From positions 220,278 through 284,277 of the forward strand of contig NZ_MUYT01000001.1 in the NCBI RefSeq assembly GCF_002014765.1: DNA of 64,000 bases. Reading direction: 5' to 3'. Below the pieces are notes generated by a model. The model saw nothing but the letters and a program-made list of their open reading frames with translations, did not search any database and had not been told where the DNA came from. This stretch comes from Lwoffella lincolnii (GTDB lineage Bacteria; Pseudomonadota; Gammaproteobacteria; Pseudomonadales; Moraxellaceae). How positions within the stretch are numbered: position 1 is the stretch's first letter; each line of letters starts with the position of its first letter. The translations under genes and the position numbers were made by a program. Below are positions 9,162 through 17,528 of the stretch, in pieces.

Positions 9162-9950
9162 CTAAGATGGAGAGATGGGGCGTTCATTGGTCTTGGGTAT
9201 TTCGGCTAATGATAATGGCACATTGTCCTTGCGTTTACCTAATCGCCAGTTATATAACTGTTCTACTTCTTGTCCGTCAGCAGATAAGGTCAGTTTGACC
9301 TGCATGGGGTTAAAACCATCTGGCATGATAAAACGACCACGGATACGAGATATTCCATTGATTTGATAACGGCTTGGCTTTAATGGCACATTGACAAAAC
9401 TGGTGTCGGTGAGCAAATTTAACGTTGGGGTAAGTGGGGTTGATGAACCGTTTTTATTCACCATCAGCACATCAAAGCGATATTCAAACGCATTTTCTGG
9501 TAAAGGTTCGATTTCTGCTCCGATGACTTGCAGTCTGATACCACCACTGTCTGCAATCCGTCGATGAAAAATATCCACACTTTGTTGAAGCTGTTCATTG
9601 GTGATTTGTAGCTCTTCTAGCTCTTGTCTGAGTTGTGATAAGCTGGTAAGGCTGATATCCCGCTCTTGCTTGGCGGTGTCAGCTTCGGTGCGTAAAATGT
9701 CGTTTTGTAATTTGATGTCTTGTAATGATTGAGTTGTTAAGCGTTTACCATCAGCGGTAACTTCACTTTCTGTCATGGCATCTAGCTTGCCTTGTTTGTA
9801 AGCAAACTGATAGGCAAACACAGCGACCAACAACGCCACTGCCAATATGGCAATGGCAAACAGACTAAGTAAACCTGTCATCATGCCCCAATGACGCAAG
9901 CTGTTTGGGGGGGATAAGGGCGAAAGTTTAGACAATCGAGACCGAGTCAT
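9162..9950 (-). CDS. Inner-membrane coiled-coil protein of unassigned function
   Basis: I cannot assign a function. Seen: a basic N-terminus, one transmembrane segment at about residues 24-46 (LLSLFAIAILAVALLVAVFA), a probable coiled coil at about 75-125 (QKLEEL-like heptads: SQLRQELEELQITNEQLQQ), and a C-terminal beta-rich domain of about 110 residues (LQVIGAEIEPLPENAFEYRFDV) that should be periplasmic. This layout resembles DUF6776-type proteins of gammaproteobacteria, which I suggest only tentatively. It lies 38 bp upstream of the clpS reading frame in the same direction and 295 bp downstream of hemE; an operon with clpS is possible. Length is 262 aa. Confidence 0.75.
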   Translation of the reverse strand: MTRSRLSKLSPLSPPNSLRHWGMMTGLLSLFAIAILAVALLVAVFAYQFAYKQGKLDAMTESEVTADGKRLTTQSLQDIKLQNDILRTEADTAKQERDISLTSLSQLRQELEELQITNEQLQQSVDIFHRRIADSGGIRLQVIGAEIEPLPENAFEYRFDVLMVNKNGSSTPLTPTLNLLTDTSFVNVPLKPSRYQINGISRIRGRFIMPDGFNPMQVKLTLSADGQEVEQLYNWRLGKRKDNVPLSLAEIPKTNERPISPS

Positions 9951-10245
9951 GATGAAAAGGTGTTCCTAAACATAAGTGTCAAGATGAATGCAACATCATT
10001 CATACAAAATGATGAGAACAGATAAGCATGATAACCATAAGGCAGATAATAGGGTAAATGAGAATGAATGGCAATAGATAAACGTCCCTACTCCCTTCAC
10101 TCCCTTCCGTGATGACTCAAAATCATGACCTAAAATCATGGCTCAAACGCATTGCTAAGCTCATCAGCATAAGCATGCTAACATGCCACACTACTGCCAG
10201 CACCCATGCCGAAGCATCGTTAAAGAAGCACAGTGAGTTAATGAG

Positions 10246-11424
10246 TTAAAGAGCATATTCATGAACCGTATCAATAAACACCTTGGCGTGGTCGGGGTGC
10301 GTCCATTGGGTGATGCCATGTCCAAGATTGGCGATATATCCTGTTTTATCACCCTGTCGATAGGCGTCTTGTAACATTAAAGTGGTTTCATGTTTGATGG
10401 TGTCTTTGCTGCCAAGTAAGGTCAGTGGGTCTAGGTTACCTTGAATGGCTTTAGAGGGTTGTAGTTTTTTATATTTTTTGGTTAAGTGTCTTTGTTCATC
10501 GCTTAAAATTTGTCTGGCTTTATCAATGGGCATGGTCCAATCAATGCCCAACGCATCAGCTTGTGAATCCGCTTGAACATTAAGCCACAGACCACCCCCT
10601 TTGGTAAACAGCACAATCGGTATTTGAGGGTGTTTTTGTTTTAGCTCACTGATGATACGGCGGTTGTACTGATGCGAAAATTCGATAAACTGACGATGTC
10701 CCAATGCACCGCCCCAACTGTCAAACAACTGTAGCACCTGAGCACCTGCATCAATCTGTGCCGACAGATAATCGGTAACCACCACCGCCACGTTATCCAA
10801 CAACGCATGCAAAAACTCAGGCTTAGTATACATCAGCTCCTTGGTATGGCGATAGTCTTTTGAGCTGCCTCCTTCAACCATATAAGTCGCCAATGTCCAA
10901 GGGCTTCCTGAAAAGCCAAATAATGGCACTTTACCATTAAGCTCTTTACGGATACTGGTTACCGCTTGCATCACATAACCCAATGCGTCATTGACATCTA
11001 CTTTGGGCAACTGCTCAAGGTCAGACTGCTTGCGAACCGTGTATTTAAATTTAGGTCCTTCCCCTGCAACAAAATACAGCCCTAAACCCATGGCATCAGG
11101 AATGGTCAAAATATCACTGAACAAAATGGCAGCATCTAACTCAAAGCGTCTTAGTGGTTGTAGCGTTACTTCAGTAGCAAGCTCAGTATTTTTGCATAAG
11201 CTTAAAAAGTCGCCTGCTTGCGTTCGGGTGTTTTGATACTCAGGCAAATAACGGCCTGCTTGTCGCATCATCCACACAGGGGTACAATCTACTGGCTCAA
11301 AACGTAACGCCCTAAGTAAGCGGTCATTTTTTAAAGGGGCAAATTTATGGCGGTTGGTTGAAGCCTGTGTGGTTGAAGCGTGTGTGCTGGTTGAATGAGA
11401 CGCTGATGGCATGGGGTTATCCAA
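10246..11424 (-). CDS. hemE: Uroporphyrinogen decarboxylase
   Basis: Converts uroporphyrinogen III to coproporphyrinogen III in haem synthesis. Seen: the N-terminal signature PVWMMRQAGRYLPEY, which carries the conserved Arg residues that bind substrate carboxylates, the second conserved block GFSGSPWTLATYMVEGG, and the C-terminal GNLDP and NLGHGI blocks. The core matches the usual length of about 355 aa, but the reading has about 25 extra Ser/Thr/His-rich residues at the N-terminus (SASHSTSTHASTTQAST). The true start could be internal. It is divergent from ihfB across 278 bp, which should hold both promoters. Confidence 0.96.
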   Translation of the reverse strand: MDNPMPSASHSTSTHASTTQASTNRHKFAPLKNDRLLRALRFEPVDCTPVWMMRQAGRYLPEYQNTRTQAGDFLSLCKNTELATEVTLQPLRRFELDAAILFSDILTIPDAMGLGLYFVAGEGPKFKYTVRKQSDLEQLPKVDVNDALGYVMQAVTSIRKELNGKVPLFGFSGSPWTLATYMVEGGSSKDYRHTKELMYTKPEFLHALLDNVAVVVTDYLSAQIDAGAQVLQLFDSWGGALGHRQFIEFSHQYNRRIISELKQKHPQIPIVLFTKGGGLWLNVQADSQADALGIDWTMPIDKARQILSDEQRHLTKKYKKLQPSKAIQGNLDPLTLLGSKDTIKHETTLMLQDAYRQGDKTGYIANLGHGITQWTHPDHAKVFIDTVHEYAL

Positions 11425-11702
11425 TAAAAATATAAAAATAAAAGTTGGGCTAAGATGTCAATTTAACATCATAGCTTAAATTTTGTGATTTATAAACAGT
11501 CATATCCGTAAGTGACAAACCACAATCAATAAACCACAATCAACAAACCATCAACATGTGAGGCTTTATGACTGGGTGTTTTTGTTTTACTCTTTGGCGT
11601 TTGCAAAACGATAGACAATGACATGACATTTATGCCAAAATCATGCCAAAAGAATACCTAAAACACAAAATACAAGAACACAGCGAAACGGAAGCATCAT
11701 GA

Positions 11703-11999
11703 ATGTGGGTAAATAAATCTGAGTTGATACAACGCATCAGTCAAAATTGTGATAACATGAATGATGACGTGATTGAAGTGGCGGTTAAGCGATTGTTTGA
11801 GCTGATGGCAGAAACATTGCAAGATGATGGGCGGATTGAGATACGAGGTTTTGGCAGTTTTTGTTTGCATCATCATCAACAAAGACACTCTCGTAACCCT
11901 AAGACAGGTGAACAGGTGATGGTCAAAGCAAAAGCAATACCACACTTTAAACCTGGTAAGGCATTGCGACTTGAGCTAATGGAGTTTGGCTCATGTTAA
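11703..11999 (+). CDS. ihfB: Integration host factor beta subunit
   Basis: DNA-bending nucleoid protein that works as a heterodimer with IhfA. Seen: N-terminal KSELIQRISQN, the central RIEIRGFGSFCLHHHQQRHSRNPKTGE block containing the beta arm with the RNPKTG tip that inserts the Pro into the minor groove, and C-terminal IPHFKPGKALR. At 98 aa the size is right. The start reads MWVNKSEL; no close ribosome-binding site is evident, so the exact first codon is uncertain. lapA follows in the same direction, an order also found in related genera. Confidence 0.95.
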   Translation: MWVNKSELIQRISQNCDNMNDDVIEVAVKRLFELMAETLQDDGRIEIRGFGSFCLHHHQQRHSRNPKTGEQVMVKAKAIPHFKPGKALRLELMEFGSC

Positions 12000-12033
12000 T
12001 ATAAGTTGGCTAATGGCAACTTGGCTAATACAC

Positions 12034-12068
12034 CTTGATAAAGGTATCTTGGTAAAGGTATCTTGAGT
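12034..12068 (+). repeat. 14-bp tandem duplication between ihfB and lapA
   Basis: CTTGATAAAGGTAT (12034-12047) is followed by CTTGGTAAAGGTAT (12048-12061) and a partial third copy starting CTTGAGT. It lies in the 224-bp ihfB-lapA gap. Confidence 0.9.
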
Positions 12069-12223
12069 GAATCTAATAAAGAGTTGGCATAAAGTAGGCA
12101 TGATAAAAGCAGGCATCATATAGAACATGCCTTAACCTTGTCAGCTTTTTTTTGTTTGTTATTTTTTGAATTGTTGTTTTTGAATTGTTTTTGCATTAAC
12201 GTTTTTTACTGTGAGGGCATCTC

Positions 12224-12619
12224 ATGCGTGTCGTATTGATGGTGGTTTTGGTGGTGTTTTTTGCTTATGCGTTGGGCTTGGTGATTGCCAATAGCACCGA
12301 GCTTGCGGTGAATTTACTGTTTTATCAAGCCCCTGCGATGAACTTAGGCTTGTTGTTGATTATTGCCATCTCTTTGGGCATTGTCATTGGTATTTTCTTA
12401 TCTTTGCTGTGGTTTAAAGTGTTGCAAAATAAATGGGAGATGGGTCGTCTTAATCGTGAAAATACGCATTTAAAAACAGAACTTGCCAGGTTGACAGGAG
12501 CGGTAGAACAACAAAATGCCATTATCTCTGAATCAGCCAATCTTAATGTGCTAAAGACCGAAAGCCAACAAGAAAACCAACAGGGTGCGATGGTTGATAA
12601 GCCTTCGCAACATTTTTAA
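12224..12619 (+). CDS. lapA: LapA-domain inner-membrane protein
   Basis: Member of the LapA (DUF1049) family; in E. coli LapA and LapB help control lipopolysaccharide assembly through LpxC turnover. Seen: two transmembrane segments (about residues 3-20, VLMVVLVVFFAYALGLVIA, and 40-65, LLLIIAISLGIVIGIFLSLL), then a cytoplasmic helical tail (NKWEMGRLNRENTHLKTELA) and a Gln-rich end. At 131 aa it is slightly longer than E. coli LapA. A GAGGG motif lies six bases before the ATG. lapB is not adjacent here; the following gene is the NUDIX hydrolase 21 bp on. Confidence 0.85.
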   Translation: MRVVLMVVLVVFFAYALGLVIANSTELAVNLLFYQAPAMNLGLLLIIAISLGIVIGIFLSLLWFKVLQNKWEMGRLNRENTHLKTELARLTGAVEQQNAIISESANLNVLKTESQQENQQGAMVDKPSQHF

Positions 12620-12640
12620 GCCAAATTTAAGCCAAAATCA

Positions 12641-13180
12641 ATGTTGACCACCAAAATTGATGTGGCAGTGGCGGTGATTCGCCATGATGCCGATGTGTTG
12701 AATGATGCCAGCGGTAATGCAGTCAATGGCAATACAGTCAACAGCAATACCAGCTGGTTTTTGCTTGGTCATCGACATGCCAAGCAAGACCAAGGCGATT
12801 GCCATGAGTTTGTGGGTGGTAAAATCGAGCCGTCTGAGACCGCAACCGATGCCCTTATCCGTGAAGTACAAGAAGAGATTGGCTTGGACATTCAACAGAA
12901 CGAATTAACCAAATTGGGTGAGATTGAGCATGATTATCCCAATAAATGTGTCCGTCTGCATGTGTATGAAGTGCGTTTATCTGCTGAGCAATATCATGAA
13001 TTTAATCAAAGCGTGGCTCAGACTCAGGTGAGCCATCAACATGGACAACCCGCCTTATTGGGCAGATTGGGACAGCCATTGGTTTGGGCCAGTTGGCAAG
13101 AGTTGCTTGGTGGACGATATCGTCTGCCAGATGCCAATGCTCAGATATTGACATGGTTATCAGCATGGCATCAAGCGTAA
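12641..13180 (+). CDS. mutT: NUDIX hydrolase, MutT-like
   Basis: Probable 8-oxo-dGTP diphosphatase that sanitises the nucleotide pool. Seen: a NUDIX box with the G-x5-E-x7-REVQEE-x-GL pattern (begins GGKIEPSE, ends REVQEEIGL), preceded by FVGG, in a 179-aa protein. An insertion of Asn/Thr/Val repeats (NGNTVNSNTS) lies before the box and another at about 130-145. MutT is the nearest functional fit because of the N-terminal VAVAVIRH strand and Phe-Val-Gly-Gly context, but NUDIX substrate specificity cannot be fixed from sequence alone. It lies 21 bp after lapA, so probably the same transcript. Confidence 0.82.
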   Translation: MLTTKIDVAVAVIRHDADVLNDASGNAVNGNTVNSNTSWFLLGHRHAKQDQGDCHEFVGGKIEPSETATDALIREVQEEIGLDIQQNELTKLGEIEHDYPNKCVRLHVYEVRLSAEQYHEFNQSVAQTQVSHQHGQPALLGRLGQPLVWASWQELLGGRYRLPDANAQILTWLSAWHQA

Positions 13181-13242
13181 TCTTTTGGTCATTTATTTAA
13201 ACGTAAACAGCTTAATCTTCAAACCTCTTAATCATCAAATCT

Positions 13243-14013
13243 ATGCCTAATAACGTTCACAGCCCACATGTTAAACACGTCATCTGTCAACGACAGATGT
13301 TACATTTAATGGGTATTGATGTGTGGGTAACAAGGCAGAAATCAGACCAAAAATCCATTCAACAACTCAACCAAACCATTTATTTTGAACCAATACAGTT
13401 AGCCAAACCGAATAAACAGTCTGTCATTGACAATCAACCAGCAGACAATCAACCCATAAATCGTCAATCAGTAAACGCCGTAGATAACAGCAGTTACCAT
13501 GCCAACGATAATCAGCTGGCAGAAGACACGACAATTGGTCATGCGTCTTATGACATATCCAATGACGCATCACAAACTGCTGTCCTAGCATCGCCAACAA
13601 CAGACACGATGACAGACACAACGGCAGCAGACACGACGGCAAACAGTACGACCGCAGTCAGTTTTGAGTTAGAGGGCTTTAGTTTTAATCATCACAGCGT
13701 CTTGGTGGATAAAAAACAGCTGACAGCTGAGCAGATTCAACTTTGGCAAAACATCGTTTCTGTACTAAACGGTGAGTCTTATCAATTTAGCTTTCCCATT
13801 TGTGTGGGCATGACTGATGCAGAGTATGCTCAGCAAAGTTTAGATGGATTTCTATGCCGATTAGGACAGCAAACCCAACACCCTGTACTGTGCTTAAGTC
13901 CATTGCCTAACGGGGTTAATCTTAAACAAGCAGTTGATGCTCCATTGTTGGCGGATATGTTGGTAACGCCCAAGTTGAAACAAACATTTTGGCAACAGTT
14001 ACAATCTGTCTAG
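13243..14013 (+). CDS. Candidate divergent DNA polymerase III psi subunit (HolD-like)
   Basis: No certain family. Seen: an N-terminal segment RQMLHLMGIDVWVTRQ that has the pattern of the HolD/psi N-terminus (E. coli psi has WQLQQLGITQWSLRRP), a central Asp/Asn/Thr/Ala-rich low-complexity stretch (about residues 55-140), and a C-terminal segment LLADMLVTPKLKQTFWQQLQ that resembles the psi C-terminus (ALTDLRANPTARAALWQQI). The psi subunit bridges the clamp loader to chi and SSB. E. coli psi is about 137 aa; this is 256 because of the insert. The assignment is from remembered sequence similarity at both ends and needs a profile search. It is 62 bp downstream of the NUDIX gene. Confidence 0.5.
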   Translation: MPNNVHSPHVKHVICQRQMLHLMGIDVWVTRQKSDQKSIQQLNQTIYFEPIQLAKPNKQSVIDNQPADNQPINRQSVNAVDNSSYHANDNQLAEDTTIGHASYDISNDASQTAVLASPTTDTMTDTTAADTTANSTTAVSFELEGFSFNHHSVLVDKKQLTAEQIQLWQNIVSVLNGESYQFSFPICVGMTDAEYAQQSLDGFLCRLGQQTQHPVLCLSPLPNGVNLKQAVDAPLLADMLVTPKLKQTFWQQLQSV

Positions 14014-14048
14014 GCACAATCTATCTGGGTCATCTAGAGCCATTTGGC

Positions 14049-14099
14049 GACACCGTTTCAGTAAAGACACCGTTTCAGTAAAGACACAGTTTAAGTAAA
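14049..14099 (+). repeat. Three 17-bp tandem repeats upstream of serC
   Basis: GACACCGTTTCAGTAAA occurs exactly at 14049-14065 and 14066-14082, with a third copy carrying two changes at 14083-14099. The array ends 52 bp before the proposed serC start and so probably lies in its leader or promoter. Confidence 0.93.
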
Positions 14100-14151
14100 A
14101 GAAAAGCCAATTAACTACAAACCATTGAAGACCATTGAAGGATTGATGTTT

Positions 14152-15306
14152 ATGACAAGCTTGATTTCATCAGACCAATTAGAGCAGTTATCTTTAGAAC
14201 AGTTACATCGATTGCCCAATTTTTCTGCTGGCCCTGCGTCCATACCCACGCCTGTACTGTATCAAGCACAACAAGAGCTGTTGGATTGGCAAGGCAAAGG
14301 CGTGTCAGTGATGGAAATGAGCCACCGCAGTCAAGATTATATGCAAATTGCCAGTGAAGCTGAGCAAAATTTGCGTGAGTTGATGGCAATTCCAAATCAT
14401 TATAAGGTGTTGTTTTTGCAAGGCGGAGCGTCTTTACAGTTTTCTGCCATACCGCTTAATTTGCTGTCATTTAATCAAGATAACAGCGTGGCTGATTATC
14501 TATTAACAGGGACGTGGTCAAAAAAAGCCTTTAGTGAAGCCACACGTTATGCCAATTTGGGGCTTGGTCGGGTTAATCTTGTGGCAGATGGTCGTGGGCT
14601 TAATTATCAGAGCGTGCCAGATAGGCACACTTGGCAAACAACAGACAACGCCAGCTATTTTCACTATTGTGCCAATGAAACCATTCATGGTGTACAGCTG
14701 TTTGAACCGCCTAAGGTATCAGCTCCCTTGGTGGCTGACATGTCATCAAGCATTTTATCACACCCCATTGATGTTAATGATTATGGGGTAATTTATGCTG
14801 GGGCGCAAAAGAACATTGGGCCGGCAGGCTTGGTGATTGTGATTATCCGTGAAGACTTATTGGGTCATGCCAGTGATTGGTGTCCTGCACTGCTTAATTA
14901 TCAAACACAAGTTGATGCTGACTCGATGAGTAACACGCCAGCGACTTATTCTTGGTATTTGGCAGGCTTGGTGTTTGAGTGGTTAAAGGCGCAAGGTGGG
15001 GTTGAACAAATTGCTAAGATTAACCAACAAAAAGCCAAATTGTTGTATGATGCAATTGATGGCAGTGACTTTTATCACAATGGCATTGATGCACAATATC
15101 GCTCCATCATGAACGTGCCATTTACTTTGGCAGATGCGACGTTGGATAACGTGTTTTTGGCTAAGGCAAAACAGCAAGGGCTACTAAACTTAAAAGGTCA
15201 TCGCAGTGTGGGGGGAATGCGTGCCAGCATCTACAATGCCATTGGCTTAGATTGGGTTGAACAATTAGTGGCATTCATGCAAGATTTTGAAAAACAGCAT
15301 GGCTAA
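14152..15306 (+). CDS. serC: Phosphoserine aminotransferase
   Basis: PLP enzyme that makes 3-phosphoserine for serine synthesis and also acts in PLP synthesis. Seen: N-terminal NFSAGPASIP, VMEMSHRS, the PLP-phosphate region FLQGGASLQF, ADMSSSILS, and the Schiff-base lysine in YAGAQKNIGPAG. The C-terminal SVGGMRASIYNA is also typical. I chose the ATG at 14152 because GAAGGA lies nine bases upstream; upstream in-frame TTG (14125) and ATG (14146) are less well placed. The protein has about 20 residues before the usual start of the family. Confidence 0.96.
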   Translation: MTSLISSDQLEQLSLEQLHRLPNFSAGPASIPTPVLYQAQQELLDWQGKGVSVMEMSHRSQDYMQIASEAEQNLRELMAIPNHYKVLFLQGGASLQFSAIPLNLLSFNQDNSVADYLLTGTWSKKAFSEATRYANLGLGRVNLVADGRGLNYQSVPDRHTWQTTDNASYFHYCANETIHGVQLFEPPKVSAPLVADMSSSILSHPIDVNDYGVIYAGAQKNIGPAGLVIVIIREDLLGHASDWCPALLNYQTQVDADSMSNTPATYSWYLAGLVFEWLKAQGGVEQIAKINQQKAKLLYDAIDGSDFYHNGIDAQYRSIMNVPFTLADATLDNVFLAKAKQQGLLNLKGHRSVGGMRASIYNAIGLDWVEQLVAFMQDFEKQHG

Positions 15307-15646
15307 TAATCAATGGTAAGCAACCAAAAATAAGCAACAAAAATAAGCAACCATAGACAAACTGGGCATTTGTTGCTTAAATTGGTCAAATGATGTCGAT
15401 GAATAATCACAAAATCCATGGTTGATGCCCTTTTGGCAAATAATTAAACCCCATTGAGCTGATGTTGCTTGATTTATATGGGTGATTGAGTAAGATAAAG
15501 CCATAAACAATCACGGTTAACAGTTAAGTCAATAAAAGCCAAATAGATAACCAAGTAGATAACAATGATGCGTCATCACAATGACACAGATAACAGCTGG
15601 GCAGATAATCGCTAAGCATTTATAGAGTGGTTGATTAGGAGCTGAC
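15307..15646. other. Intergenic region after serC
   Basis: 340 bp without a convincing gene. It starts with TAAGCAAC-A(n) units repeated three times (15317-15352). One unit, TAAGCAACA (15331-15339), is complementary to TGTTGCTTA at 15371-15379 and could form a weak hairpin after serC. The promoter of the LysM gene probably lies in the right half. Confidence 0.6.
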
Positions 15647-16660
15647 ATGTACGCACACAATACCAAACAACAGACAACAGAACAGCTAATAAACAAAAAT
15701 CTTGTTCATAAAAGGTTACTTTTATCATATTCAGTGATGGCATCGTTGCTATTTTTCAGCTTGCCAAGCGTTGCTGCTACCTTGCATGAAGTGGAATATG
15801 GTGAAACACTGTCTAGCATTGCTCGTCAGTATGACATCAGCATTGATGATTTGGTGCGAGCTAATGGCATACAACGCACCGCAACCATCAAACCCACTCA
15901 ATTGTTAAACATTCCTACTGACACACAAACATCAGACAGAGCAAGCAATTTTATTGCCACCAATCGTTTTGCCAACCAAACCAATACCAGTACGAATAAT
16001 CGTGAATACACAGGCAATGTGGACAGTTATGTTATTAAAAGTGGCGATAATTTAAGCATGCTTGCTAATCGTTATGGCGTGAGTGTGGCACAATTGGCAA
16101 ATCTTAACCGCATTAGCCCACAAACCATCATAGTTGCTGGGCAAAAATTGGTTGTGCCGACCACACCAATAAACACCAATCTAACCAGTAACAGAACATC
16201 ACAAACCAGAACATCACAAACCAGCATATCACGTCATGTGCCACAAACTGGTTCTTATCAAGGTAACCATCAAGTTCAACATAAAGTCCAGCTTGGCGAA
16301 ACCTTATCAGGATTGGCAACTCGTTATAAAATTCCTTTAACCACCTTGGCATCTGCCAATAATGTACCTACCGATTATATGCTCATAAATGGGCAAATAC
16401 TGACCATACCAGGCGTCAGTAAGGTCATCACCAAACCGACTGCTGTGCAAGCCAACAGCACAATCAATGCCCCTAAAACACATACCGTCAAACCAGGAGA
16501 GGGGCTGATTGGCATTTCTAATAAATATAAAGTCAATCTCAGTGAGCTTGCCAGAATCAATGGCATTGGTATTTATGACCATGTGCAAGTTGGGCAAGTG
16601 CTAAAATTGCCCAGCAATGCCATGCCAATAGACAGCTTGGACAACTCAGCCACATATTAA
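15647..16660 (+). CDS. Secreted protein with four LysM domains
   Basis: Probable peptidoglycan-binding envelope protein. Seen: a positively charged N-terminal lead and hydrophobic segment ending FSLPSVAA (signal peptide, cleavage near residue 44), then four LysM repeats: HEVEYGETLSSIARQYDIS, YVIKSGDNLSMLANRYGVS, HKVQLGETLSGLATRYKIP and HTVKPGEGLIGISNKYKVN, each followed by an asparagine-containing turn and ending LxIPT-like. Ser/Thr/Asn-rich linkers join them. No catalytic domain (amidase, NlpC/P60 or transglycosylase) is present in its 337 residues, so it may be a scaffold or wall-binding regulator. AGGAG lies five bases before the ATG. Confidence 0.9.
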   Translation: MYAHNTKQQTTEQLINKNLVHKRLLLSYSVMASLLFFSLPSVAATLHEVEYGETLSSIARQYDISIDDLVRANGIQRTATIKPTQLLNIPTDTQTSDRASNFIATNRFANQTNTSTNNREYTGNVDSYVIKSGDNLSMLANRYGVSVAQLANLNRISPQTIIVAGQKLVVPTTPINTNLTSNRTSQTRTSQTSISRHVPQTGSYQGNHQVQHKVQLGETLSGLATRYKIPLTTLASANNVPTDYMLINGQILTIPGVSKVITKPTAVQANSTINAPKTHTVKPGEGLIGISNKYKVNLSELARINGIGIYDHVQVGQVLKLPSNAMPIDSLDNSATY

Positions 16661-16677
16661 GTCAGCCACATATTAAG
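16646..16677 (+). repeat. Exact 16-bp duplication across the LysM gene stop codon
   Basis: TCAGCCACATATTAAG is present twice in tandem (16646-16661 and 16662-16677). The first copy contains the TAA stop of the LysM gene; the second supplies the TAAGGA used just upstream of the gloB ATG at 16686. Confidence 0.93.
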
Positions 16678-16685
16678 GATGTGTC

Positions 16686-17462
16686 ATGTTAAGGTTTTAT
16701 CCAATTCCTGCGTTTAGTGATAACTATATTTGGGCATTGGTCAATCCCAGCAACAAACAAGCTGTCATCATCGACCCTGGGCAAGCTGACCCTGTGCGAA
16801 ACTATATCAATCAACATGGGCTGGATTTGACCGCCATTTGGATAACCCATAAACACGCCGATCACATCGGTGGGGTATCTGAGCTAAGAGAGTTGTACCC
16901 ACTAACGCACGTGGTGGCTCATGCCGATCATGGCATTCACCCTGACCAAGAAGTCAAAGAAGGCACAACCATAAACTTATGGGGTAAGACCGCACAAGTG
17001 TGGTTGGTGGCAGGACATACCCAGCATCATTTGGCGTATGTGATGGAAGTGGATAAAGTCAAGCATGTGTTTTGTGGTGATACCTTGTTTAGTGCAGGTT
17101 GTGGTCGAGTGTTCACAGGTACGGTGGGTGACTTGTATCACAGTTTAGAGCGGTTTGCCAAATTGCCAGATGACACGCTGTTTTATCCTGCTCATGAATA
17201 CACATTAAATAACTTAGCGTTTGGCTTATCCATTGAGCCAAATAATATGGCGATGAAACATCACGTGAATGAAATTGAGCAAAGACTGGCAAATAACCAA
17301 ACATCACTGCCCACCAGTTTAAGTCAAGAGCGTGATATCAATGTGTTTTTACGTTGTGATAAAGACAGCGTGGTTAATGCTGTGGCACAACAAGTTGAGC
17401 TTGATGACGATAAACCCTTGACCGTCTTTGCTGCTTTACGCCAATTAAAAGATGACTTTTAG
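16686..17462 (+). CDS. gloB: Hydroxyacylglutathione hydrolase (glyoxalase II)
   Basis: Hydrolyses S-D-lactoylglutathione in methylglyoxal detoxification. Seen: a metallo-beta-lactamase fold with the binuclear metal motif THKHADHIGG, further metal ligands in VAGHTQHHLAYV and FCGDTLFSAGCGRVF, and the C-terminal glutathione-binding YPAHEYTLNNL. Length of 258 aa is normal. AAGGA precedes the ATG by about seven bases. It lies 25 bp after the LysM gene and might share its transcript. Confidence 0.96.
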   Translation: MLRFYPIPAFSDNYIWALVNPSNKQAVIIDPGQADPVRNYINQHGLDLTAIWITHKHADHIGGVSELRELYPLTHVVAHADHGIHPDQEVKEGTTINLWGKTAQVWLVAGHTQHHLAYVMEVDKVKHVFCGDTLFSAGCGRVFTGTVGDLYHSLERFAKLPDDTLFYPAHEYTLNNLAFGLSIEPNNMAMKHHVNEIEQRLANNQTSLPTSLSQERDINVFLRCDKDSVVNAVAQQVELDDDKPLTVFAALRQLKDDF

Positions 17463-17528
17463 CGAATGCCAAAAGCAACATGTTTGATTGAGAATAACGT
17501 GGGTTTTTTGGGACGGTTGTTGAATCAG

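Noticed and set aside
9951..10245. Possible small gene or RNA downstream of hemE
   Set aside because: I see only a doubled AAAATCATG motif and C-rich stretches, with no start codon, hairpin or conserved RNA motif.
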